This document shows positions 38,201-50,200 of a stretch of DNA of 64,000 bases, in pieces (the stretch's first letter is position 1; the number at the start of each line of letters is the position of its first letter). The stretch covers positions 60,125,673 through 60,189,672 of the forward strand of contig NC_090288.1 of NCBI RefSeq assembly GCF_037392515.1, read 5' to 3'. Below the pieces are notes generated by a model. The model ran no database searches. It worked only from the letters and a program-made list of their open reading frames with translations, and was not told the origin of the DNA. Origin of the DNA: Haliotis asinina. Taxonomy: Eukaryota > Mollusca > Gastropoda > Lepetellida > Haliotidae. A program made the position numbers and the translations under genes.

Positions 38201-41200
38201 CCATGCTTTTAGTGACCTGGCTGTTAAATAGCCGTAATGTATGATTGAAATATTACCGACAACATTGATTGTGGCTGTGACTGGAAGATTGAGGATAGGA
38301 GCGGTTGAATAAACTCTGCTTGATACTGTGGCACGAGTGGCTATACAGACTGATGAACATTTCTGTAACTCTGTTCTCCTGTTTTATGTGTTAGTGGTTA
38401 TGATAGCAATCTGAGATGTAATCACTGTTGCTACATCTGCTTATACAAATTTTAATTTTTCAAGGTGTATAAAAATGCATATACATATTGTATAAATCTT
38501 AATATCTACTTGCTGTAAAACAACCCTTGTGTGTGAACTTGTTAGGAAGCTGTTGGTGTGATCCCTTACCAAAACTGCCATCCCTCTCTGGTTGGATCAT
38601 CACTGTTAGGGTCACTGGAAGTCTTAGCGTGTTCACTACTGTTACTGGTGTTTACAGAAATGTGACTGGCACAGATGACCAGGTCACTTCAGCCATGACA
38701 TCACTGAAGACACATGGTTTTATCAACTACTACGGCATGCAGAGATTCGGCACCACGTCCATTCCCACACATCACGTGGGCAGGTAGGTCCATGGTGGAG
38801 TCATAAAAAGATGTGTCCAATAAAGGGAGATAGAAACGTTATTGACTGTCACTTTTCTCATGCTATGATGTCATGTTAATGCTTATGTTGACAACTCACT
38901 CACTCGCTCACTTGCTTACTCACTCACTCACCAAATCACTCACTCACTCGCTCACTCTCTTTCATGTTTCTACTGCAGGGCTCTGCTGCACTCACAGTGG
39001 ATGGAAGCAGTGGATCTCATCCTCAAACCACGGAAAAGTGGTACGTTGGTTTGGATGTTCTTAAATGATTCATCGTGCCGAGGACTTATGGAACTGCTCA
39101 GTCATTCAAGGAGCCTGAACTTTCACTGCAGAGTAACATTCCCTGACAGAGACAGGATCCAGTACTAGAATCTGTAATTCAATAAGAAAGTGTAATCTCT
39201 ATTATAACGTATGTTACATCTGACCACTTTCTACGTGGCATTGTGTAATCATAGCTTTTGGCCGTGGGTCCTGTGCCAGTTAACACGTATCTACATGGCA
39301 TTCCAAGTTGTAATATGAGTGAGACATGATATGAAGGGGTTAAAAACATTCAAAGGGTTATACCAGAATATATCTGATGTTAACAGGGGACGACAGTATG
39401 AAGAAGTGCCGTGAGGAATGGGGCAAATCACGTGATCCGAGTGCTGCTCTGAAGTATGTCCCTAGTCATCACAACATTGAAAGGACTTTGCTGGAGACAC
39501 TGATGAAGCAGGGGGAGACAAACTATGCCAATGCTCTGCAGGCGGTGAGTCAGAACAACAGAAGTAGTTGCAATGAAAGTAGTACCTAAAACCAATATTA
39601 GCAGCAGCCAGATAGTAGGTTCAGAAATAACTGTGTTGAGCGTACCATTTAGATTCTTGGATGGATTTATGCTTGTTATAAAGACCCTAAAATATTTAGT
39701 GTTTATTTGATTATGGCAATGTCTCAAATATCCTTACTTCATGAATTCACCTGTGGAATGGGTATCTAACAATGCATATTTTTCCTTATCCTTACTCATG
39801 CTTATAATGCGTTTCTCCTCCTTCGATATGAACCTAGTGGAACACTTGAATCCCTTGAAGTTCCCTTAATTGAAGAGGACGTAAAATCAACTCTCACTCA
39901 CAAGAAACCTCCCTTTAGCCCATGCATTGGCATGTAAATCGGTCACATGACTGGCCATGCTTGTCACCGTCTCCTCCATCGCCCAGCAAGATGGTCGGAG
40001 TCAACTTGAGATTTAAATATCCTTTTATATTTCGGTTCTTTACCCGAAAGTTAGTATTTTACGGCATTATGATATGAAATTGTTGATAAATTTACAGATT
40101 TTTTCTGTTGTTGAACATGTTTTCATCATGTGAGATTATGTTTTAACTGATGTAATAGTGCTGCTAGTGTAGGTTACATCTATCTACGAAGTAACAGGGT
40201 ATTTAGCATTCATTCCATCCGGTCTGTCCTTCTTGGTCTGTCCTTCCTTCCATCCCAAAACATTGTGTGGAGCATATCTAAAGTTTACAAAATAGGTTCA
40301 CCAAACTTCACACTCATGTTCATCATTACCCATAGATGAGAATTTTGCTGTTTTGAAGTTTATCAGAATTTTGTTTTTGTGTTTTCATGGCAACATGACA
40401 AATGTGTTTGATGGTTTTGTCTGGAGGGTATCTATCCAAATCTACAGGTTAGGTTCACTAAACATCACACACATGTTAATCATTACCCATTGATAACCCA
40501 TTTTCTAAATTTTTTTTCGGAATTTGTTTTGTTGTTTCTATGGAAATATTGACTTGTGTTTGATGGTTACCTAGCCACAGTATGTCACCAAAGCTATACA
40601 TGCTAGGTTCACCAAATAATTCACAAGTTAACCATAACCCGCAGATATGCCATGTGTTATTTAGGAGATAAACATCACGTGCTGGCCAATTTCCGGGTGT
40701 TATTGAGTATTTGAAGCCCGGGAATGCATTTGGAACCGACGGCGTCAGCGGCGTGATGTTTTGTGTTGTCAAGTCCTTCTTTTTTTAGCTTTCTTATCAT
40801 GGACAAAAATACATTGTTTGCTGTGTGAAAATCTTTATCTTGGAGGATGTTTATGTTGCGATCATAAGGAGACGCTCCTATGTGCCTGTGAATAGCAGCC
40901 CTTAGGCCGACAAAGGTTGACTTGGAGTACATATGGCCATTCACGTTCTGAACTTCGGCATAGAACAACCTCAGCCTCTCATTCAGCTCAGAGCTTGCCA
41001 GAAACTCGAATTCCCTTCCATATCCATGGAAATCCAACCATTCTGTAAAAGACATTGCCCCAATTTGAATCCAGTGAGTATTTATATCTACATATTTTTT
41101 CTAACAAAATTTAATAGTGTCAAGCGTAACAGAACGTGGCATTCACCGGTAAAGTCTGTAATATGTCCTTATTTGTTTTGAATTTGGGGTGTTAATTCGT

Positions 41201-44200
41201 TTCACAAAGAGGAAAGTAAATTTCGAAGTTATTACAAGTTTTCTATGTATTATGAACAGTGTACAAATTAAATGCAATGTCAAGCCCTCCAGGTTAATTT
41301 TTGCAGAGTTGTTCTTGTCATGTGGGTGGCAGGGGACATAACTCTAAATGTCTCAGTTTGTTTACATTTTTGGATTTCTTACGTTTGAAGACCTTTACAC
41401 CCCATGCAGTGTTTCTTTCAGTAGCTTTAGATAATGAGGTTTCCATTATTCCCCTCAGCCCCACTTCATCCACCATAGCAAATCTCCCCGTTTCTGTTGT
41501 TGCCTTTATGTCAGCTGTCTCCGCCTGAACGCTGGGTTGAGAGTTTGCAGTTGAAGCAGACGTTGATGGAGCCAATTCCATATGTTCATCAAAATCTGTA
41601 ATTTTACGATGATTTCTAACTAAATTACGTGAAAATCATACGTTTTTGTCTGTTTTTTTTTTTATAATACTTTACTTGTTATTTTTTATTTTAAAAACTG
41701 GCAAGCAATCTGCATTACTGCTTCCAAGCATGTTATGTATTTCTTGATCTACTGTCATTTCAATTTAATTACTTACTATCATCCTGCATTAATAATTCCA
41801 AGATGTTCTCGTCTATTCCTCAATGGTGCCAACATCGAAATTTGGAATGTCCAAATTTTCATGTGCTGTGGAACACATCTTGAAAATGGTGGAAGCGAAA
41901 AAAGTGCTGATTATTTGAACGTATTTATACGCAGCGAATAGTCTTGAAATTTCAGGGAATCGAATGCCATTCGATCATGTTTTTCAACCAATCAGATTAC
42001 AGAACACACTGACTTTTGGTTTACAATTATTTGCAACATGATACACAGTCAAGTTCAATTGTATATTGGGTTTCCACGGAAAGCACAAAAAAATAATACT
42101 TCCATGAATTCCTACTCTAATCAGTACATGGCAAAAGTTTTATCAAACATGTACGTAAAGTTTAGTAGAGTCACATAATATATCAATATCAGTCATTTCC
42201 ATGTGGGAGGCAGGGGTAAGTGAGCTTCTACACTTGTTGCATCTGGTAGCCATGTGCTGACTACTGCTAATATTCAGGGTTATATTGAATCAACAAACAT
42301 ACCATGGGGGCGCTGTCAGGATAGCATGGAGACTAGGTCCTAGTCCCAGAAGAGGGTGTCATCAGAATCGATGTCATTTAAACTAAAGTAGTTGAAGTCT
42401 CTATGTCCTCCTAGACTGGTCTTCAGCTACTAGGGCTTTGCCGAAACAATGGACCAGCTCTTCTTTATAGTCCCTCAGCAATGATATCGCCCCTCCCAAT
42501 GAACGAGACGTCTATGATGTATCACCTACTACCTGAGGTACAGAACTTCAGGGAATCAGCACAACATGCAGCATCTAGTAGACCTTCATCTACTGCATCT
42601 ACGGTGATGCTGCAACCTCCAGAGTGTCTACTTTCAACGCAGATATCGACATCGTCCACACTAATCATGTCGGATGCTTTTGTGAATCTGCAACCACCAC
42701 AGCATTTGGACATCATCAGTCAAGTACAGTCAACTACAGTCAAGTACAGTCCAGTACAGTCAACTACAGTCAACTACAGCAACCTTGCGTGACGATTAGA
42801 CAGGTCCATCAGGTGAAGAAAATGCTTGTGAAAACTCCTGTTCACAAAGATCTTCACCATCAGTGGTATCATCTTGACGCAGTTTAGAGGATGCATGTGA
42901 ACGCTGCCATTCACATGGATCTTCTCCATCAGCTGTATCATCTAGATGCAGTTAAGAGGCTCGAGACTCGAGGGCACGCACTCACATATCCTGCTACAGC
43001 TGAAAGGATTCACCAACTGCATCCCCCTATCGTCACAAACGTTGTCATCTTCGTCGGATGCGGTCTCCACACGTAGGCCTGTGTGGAAGCATTTACAGAA
43101 TGGTGACCATTCCAGAGTTGCGCCCAGACATGAAGATCACGCCAACATGTGGCGCAGGGACGACATGCAACAAATCCTTTCGGACAACTCACAAAGAATA
43201 GAGATGACTTATGGCACAATCACCAGCTTATTTCAGAGGGAAAAGAAGTCGTCTTCTCAGATGCAGAGATTACAGCTTGAATTACGGCTGGGCTAGACCT
43301 CACTTCACCATCAGAGTCCAGCGCCCTGACCTACAAGATGATCTATGACAACTTGACATCTTGACCTTCCCTCCGATTACGCTTATAGCTACTGTGCCGG
43401 ACATCTTTTCTATACTGCAACAAAGTATCAGCATCAACACATGCCATCCTTCAACACTCAGAGATTTACTCTACAACTCACTCAGCGAGTGAGCTCAAGC
43501 ACTGTCAGCATTTCAGTAGGAAGGGTTCCCTGTATGCTTCATCTGGACACTACAGCTTGAGATATGGGTCGTCATCACCCTTGAACACGGATCTTCATAC
43601 TTCACAGGAGCATGCACTCATTCATGTGCGATCACATTTGAGGAATGCAAGCTATTCTACTAGAAGACACATGCAGAATCCACATACAAATATTTGCCAT
43701 TTGATGCCAGAAGTTTCCAACTTCAGAGAGGGCAAGATGATCTTATCTACTCTACTTACATCAAAGGAGAATCAACAATTCATCTCCACGCGTCTGGCAC
43801 TAACATCAGGTTGCTGTGCACCAGCAGTGAGGAATCCAACAAGATTAATTTGACGCTTCATAAAGCCCGGTTACTACAGTGAACCTCCACCAATAAGCCA
43901 TGGGGAAGCTTGGAAAATTTTTTTTGCAACATCTGGTTTAGACTGGAAGACTACAACTACAACTTTCAACTCATCAGTCAGACATTCTGATCACCACAAA
44001 TAGACCTATTTGTCACCAGGTTCCAACAATGGACCAACAGATACCAACATTTGTATCTCCAGTACCAGATCTGTTTGCATGGACAACACTCGCTCTCAGC
44101 ATCTTGTTGGAAGGAATTAACACTTTTGTGTTCCCGCCACCAGTCTCACTACTGAAAGTCATCGGAAAGATATAATAGACTACAATGCTGCAACTGACTT

Positions 44201-47200
44201 CGGTTGTGCCTACTGGCCAGTGAGAGAATGGTTCCCAGTACTCATCAGGAACTAGGACATCCATCACTGAGTCTTCCAGAGTGGAGACTCATCCATCCAC
44301 ACACCAAACAAGCACCTTGCATTCAGATATGATTCCAAATACAAGTATGGATCATATCTGAGGCTGCTTGAAACATTGAGCAGTGAAGGCAGTCACCTTA
44401 GATCTACGTAGATCTACTCGCACCTTCTACGACGATAAAAGGATGTGATTTGAGACATACACCAAGCGGAAGGACTTCACTGCATCGAAAGCCACACATC
44501 CTCAAGTAGCAGACTACTAATGTCGCCTAGAGCATACTACAGGACTTAAAGAACAACTAAACTCAAATTTTTGGTACTCTTTTTACCACTGCATATGAAA
44601 GATTTCTGGTTTGTCATAAACGGAACACCATTCTTTTTTTTAAAAAAAACTTGGGATTAATTAATACCAAGCACTTAAAAGTTGCTAAAAAGCCGTCTGC
44701 TTCTCTCGCGCCCTCAAACGAAACCACAGACAGGTTATGTAACACAGTCGCCTGAGCCCAACAGTGACGTCATAGAAGGAACGATTTTCAGTTATTTGTA
44801 TAGAAAATGTGTAGGAAGCTCTTCGTTTTGCTGATTTCTCAACGTCACCAAAGGCATGCCGAATTGTTGTGTTGCCGTCAATTGCTCCTTGGGGTCGGGT
44901 GATGGTGTCACTATGCACAGATTTCCATCGGACCCCGTAGTTTGTGCTTAAATTGGTTGTTTGTGTGTGCGAAGCGAGCGTTGTGGAAGCCTGTGGTTTA
45001 TACTATATCGGATGGTTCGCCCCCTACCACTCTTCCAGGATACAAAATGGAGTTCAAGTTTCATCAAGTTTATAAAATAAAGACTGCTTACTACACACTG
45101 CTGACCAAAAGGATTTTGCATGAATATAACGCTTTCTTCCTCGGACGCGAGGTTGTGGTCAAAGCGCCAATATTATAGTAAGTAATATTATTTCGACTCC
45201 CGCCTCGATTGAAAGAGTGAAATTGTTATGTTATAAGCAATGTCATGTAAAATCCTAATGTCCATCAATAAAATACATATTTTACTACCAATGAAAAGTA
45301 GTTTTGATTTTGTAAGTCCGTGAAGAGAAACTTAAACAGCATTTATCTTCAGACAGGACGCTGCCATTTTTGAGAATGGTGAAGTCGCGGGCTAAAAGTC
45401 TGTTCCAAGTATTGAGATTACGGTTTGTTTTCATCAAGTTAGAAAATCAAAACTACTTTTTACTAGTAGTTAAATGTGTATTTGAATCATGGCCAAAAGG
45501 ATTTTGCATGACACAACTTGTAACATAACGACTTCTTCCATGGAAGCAAGGTGGGGGTCGAAGTGACATTAATATTGCAAGTAATATCATATTGCCCTCC
45601 ACCTCGCTTCCAAGAGTGAAATTGTTATGTTATAAGCAATATCATGCAAAATCCTATTGTCCATCAATAAAATACATATCTTACTACCAGTAGAAAGTAA
45701 TTTTGATTTTGTAAGTCAATGAAATCAAACTTAAATAGCATTCATTCTCAGACAAGGCGCTGCCATTTTTGTAAATCATGAAGTCACGGACTAAAAGTCC
45801 ATTTGAATTATTGAGATTATGGTTTGTTTTCATCAAGTTAGAAAATCAATCCACTTTCTGCTAGTAGTTAAATATGTATTTGAAACATGACCAAAAGGAG
45901 TTTGCATGACACAACTTGTAAGCGATCTGCGAATGTATAACAGGAATTTAAATATCTAGACATTTTATAGTTTGCCTAAATGAATAATAATTTGCATGTA
46001 TGCCCTAGTGTATGTCGTCTGTATCATTACAACTTCACGACGAAAACAATGATTCTGTTGAAAGCTATGACAACTTAATAAAAACAAAATGCAAATATTA
46101 AAATTAAAACAAAATAAAGTTACAGGAGAAATGTCAGGCTCTTACCTTGTTCGAGGAATGTATCCATCAATATCCACAAAAACAAGTGATATATAATTCA
46201 ACTGCAGATTTCCCAAGTGATGTGTCTTTAACAGTCTAATCTACGAAATGTAACGTTTCAGGTTTTTCACATTGCTGTATAGTCTCATTGGTCACCCAAG
46301 ATAGCACACCTGGCCACTAATTGCATAATGTGCATCATTCCTTTAAAAAAGTAATTTAGTTAGCCAATAGTGAGCAGTCAATCAATGTATTGGTGGTTAA
46401 TCCTTTGAAAGACGGGTGTTGTTTGTACAACGTAGACACAGATTGTAGTCAGTATAGATTAGTAAATGTACAGACATAAACACTACCTTTTGACAAATCC
46501 CCATTGAAATCCGCATAAAAGTAATTAGTCAATCAGTGTGTTATCGGTTAATCCTTTGATCGATCCAGATACAATTAATGCCAAATGGGGACCTTTGTCG
46601 GGTAATCTAAGTGGCGTTACCACTAATTATACCTGTTATAAATTCATTAACCTGAGCATCAAGTGAATGATGACAAATAATGAGTAGGTTTATACCACCT
46701 AACACGGATTACAACCTAGCGTCACCAAGTGATTTTGACAAAATCATCTATAAAAACTCAAAAACTAGGCAAAGCAGGAGACAAAACTAAGTGATAGTAG
46801 ATTGTGATAACATATAGCTTTCTTTTTGCACAACAGCTTTCGCGATTTCAGGTTTGTACAAACCTGTAAACAAAATAATTTAACCCCTGAAATGTAGATG
46901 AATATTGCACAGACCCACATTTCTATACCTACAGTTACGTCATGGAGATGTGCCGCTCTGATTGGTAGAAATTTCGTTTGCGGCTGAGAATTGTGCACTG
47001 TTGACAAAAAGGATTACAAAAAGGTTGATTTAAGTTAATTAAAGGTCGAAATGAGTAGTTTCAATGGCGGGGTTTCATTCATAGCGATCTCAGCAAGTGA
47101 TTTTGTATTTGTACCCAACCTGAGTATATGTGATCTTTAAAGGTCATCAGTATCAGCCTTCTAAGTGTCACTCAGCTTCGTCATCACTATGAGATTTGGG

Positions 47201-50200
47201 ATGAGCTGATGAAAGTGCCAGAATTACTCGCCCTACTACGCCCGTTCAAGCTGGAAGACCAGCAATGCACCAGCTTGGGATGTGACCACTGACATTTACA
47301 AGCCTCTAGGTCGGACATCCTTCAAACTGATTACACAGAAAATGCTGTTTCTTTTTGCTTTGAAAAAGGCCCCACAGAAAATGCTCTGTACATGATTTGA
47401 CATTGATCATCATGAGATTGCGCACCAAGGACCGTGATTTATCAACTGCCGGGACAACCTGTATGACAATTCCACATCCCAGCATTATTGCCAGTTGTCA
47501 GAGTACAAGGAGACAAATTTCAAGCACCTTTTCATCCCACTATCTACTGAGACACGTACGGACGTATCCCACAACACTATCTCAATGTGGATGAGAGTCG
47601 TTATACTGAGAGCCTGCAAAGGAGCAGGATTTGAACCTGCTTGAGCCTCCAATCCACATGAAGTCAGAGCCTTGGTGTCGACACCTGCTCTACATGGTTC
47701 CACAAAGGCACTGAGTGTCACTCACCCCTTTTTTATCAAGAGTGATGATGACCCTGTACTTGTAAAGGAGTTACTTGTACTTGAAGAAGGGTCGCAAATT
47801 CATGCTGAGGACATCATGAAGAAAGATTTGTTATAGATAGCTAGTCAGAGGAAGAAACTCGTATATCTAAAATCTCACCTTATCATGTTGCTTGTTGAGA
47901 CCAAGATGCTCTGCAAAATAAAATGATTGAGGGTCCATGGGCACGTCTCAAACAGACTAGCATGAGTGATTATGCTCCTGTACTCGTAATGAAGATACTT
48001 GCACATGAAGAATGGTCATGACTGGTCTTGACTGGAAATGTTGACATACAGTTCATTAGACACTAGTGGGACACTTGCTGAGAAAACAGAGAGAAGTAAG
48101 CATCTGTAAGCATAACAACCATGAGTCAGGATAAGGAAAAATATGTAATTTTTTTAGTAAAATTGATATTAACATTTTGGATTTCAGTGTCACAAACTCC
48201 AATACAGTATTGTATAATTTGCTATTAATTTCATCTTGAACTCAGCACATTTATGTCCAGTTCCTGCTTCAAACTTGGGCACTTGGCAACTTGTATTTTG
48301 CTGGGAAGAATTGTGTCCCCTACGCATACTTATCATCACTGGTTTAAATATGGTTGCATTGATTATGTTAAAGGGTTTGTCAGGCCCATACATGCATTTG
48401 TGGGTTTCCCTAATGCAGAGTGTGATACAACCACTGGTCCACCAGGCCTTGGCCAGAAAAAACTTAGTCAGGTCAATAAATCTCCACAGTCACTTGCCCA
48501 ACTGGCTAGTAATTTTTCATGGGGTAATTTTGTAAATGTATCGCTTTCTTTGACTTAAGTTAATACACCTTTAAATCATGCAAGATTATGGCCTGATAAA
48601 AATGTCCATCATATCATCAGTTTAATGGTGAAACCCTTGTCTACATTCACATTTCTGGCTAGTGAATTATTTGGAAACTATGTTGCTCACTGCCCAAAAG
48701 TGATAAATATCTCCGAAGTGCATCATGTTAGGATTTTCTCCCATTCCAAAGTGACCTGCCTTGATATAATGGAACACTGTGTTTTATACTAAAATCACTC
48801 ATTCCTTCAGTTTATAATTGCTTGTAGCTGCCAAGAAATACCCGGCTTATGTATGCCCACGCCTACCAGAGTTATGTTTGGAATGCCATCACATCCCGCA
48901 GACTGGCGGAGTTTGGTTACAAGGTGAAGGTCGGTGACATGGTCATCCCACACAACATCAGCTGGGAAGGGAGAGGTGAGAGGAACAATGTGATTAGTGA
49001 ACATGTTGAGAACACCCAGCTGCTTGTAATCAAAGGTCCAACAAAGCTCTATATTATCTGTTATATTGATATGTCTTGTACCCCTTGTCATTCATATCAA
49101 TTGTTTGGATGCGTAACTAAATATGATATTAAACTCTTTTCTGAAGAATGAAAATCCGATATTTGAGGAGTAGTATATATTTCAGGAATGGATGATGAGT
49201 CTAAGTTGCAGCCGATAGTTGTGACAGATGAGAATCAATCAGAATACAGCATGCAGGATCTGGTGTTGCCCCTCCCGGGACATGACGTCATCTACCCTAG
49301 TGGTAAAGGTTAGTAGTGCACCATGGGAATACAAGCATGGGACGGAGGGAGGCATATGGTGGACAGCTGCAAAAGTCAATAGACAAACTTGTGTGTTTTC
49401 ATGTAAATCGTTTCAATGTCAACTGGTGAAAGTTAAAAAGAAACAGATCTGAGACTTTTATGACTAAATGTTGATATATTTGATATCAAAAGATATGAGA
49501 GCAACTTTCTGTTTGTCATCCAAAATCATTGTTCAGTTTGTAAACAGTAATATGCTGCTGATAGCATCTTGAGTGTGAGCATACACCTGACTAGTTTCAG
49601 TGACAGATTCATAAGTAATGTGATATGATTGAAATGTCAGTGTGACAGATATTATCTTAACTCACACATAAATGTCGTTTTCTGATTTGCTGAGCGCTCT
49701 TCTATTATTTTCAATGTGCCCCACTTTCAAGCGAGTGAAATTTCTATATACCCTGCTGGGAATGCTCAAATAGCATTGAATTACGAGTGATGTATGGAAA
49801 TTGCAGATGTTTTGTGAATGCATACTCTACAACTGTTTTCTTGTCATCTGCAAAATCTATCCATTGCTCCATAAATTTGTACCCAAGATTCAAACAATCC
49901 AGAATTAACATTGAGGTGTCAGGTAGTATAAATACATTGTTCACTGGTCACGAGGGGAACATGGGTTGATGTACCCTCGTTGGGCTCAGGGAGCATAAAC
50001 AAACATCAAAGTTTCATCAAGCCATGTCCCCCTTGTGTCAGTGAACAACTTATGTTGTTACAACTGTCTGGGGGGGTGATGTTGCCTAATGGTTAAAACG
50101 TTCATATGTCACACTGAAGACCCGGGTTGATTTCCAACATGGGCACAATGTGTGAAGCCCATTTCTGGTGTTTCCACCTGCGATATTGCAGGAATATTGG

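Larger units (their letters stand above)
44556..47138. mobile_element. DNA-transposon-like insertion with TIRs and TTAA flanks, nested in DIRS copy 2
   Basis: DIRS copy 2 breaks at ACTTAAAG and resumes at TTTAAAGGTCATC, so TTAAAG stands at both edges. The left end (AAAGAACAACTAAACTCAAA...GGTAC) and the reverse complement of the right end (AAAGATCACATATACTCAGG...GGTAC) are imperfect terminal inverted repeats of about 30 bases. The 2.58-kb interior contains a broken THAP domain and a 400-bp tandem duplication but no transposase. A TTAA target suggests piggyBac-like insertion; THAP domains suggest a P-element or ISL2EU-like source. The superfamily is unresolved. Confidence 0.6.
39770..48170 (+). 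mobile_element. Fossil DIRS-like tyrosine-recombinase retroelement, copy 2, split by two insertions
   Basis: Three blocks align with copy 1: about 39,770-40,205 (left end), 42,320-44,559 (Ser/Thr-rich leader through the start of the recombinase region) and 47,136-48,170 (recombinase remainder and right end). Left-end words such as CATGACTGGCCATGCTTGTC recur as reverse complements at the right end of copy 1, supporting inverted DIRS ends. Without the inserts it would be close to copy 1 in size. It is broken, with many breaks, and old. The inserts lie at about 40,205-42,320 and 44,556-47,138. Confidence 0.65.
39545..48827 (+). other. PUS7 intron 11 (9.3 kb)
   Basis: The largest intron, occupied mainly by a second fossil DIRS-like element (39,770-48,170) that itself contains two nested insertions. 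An orphan open frame lies at 48,253-48,558. Confidence 0.7.
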
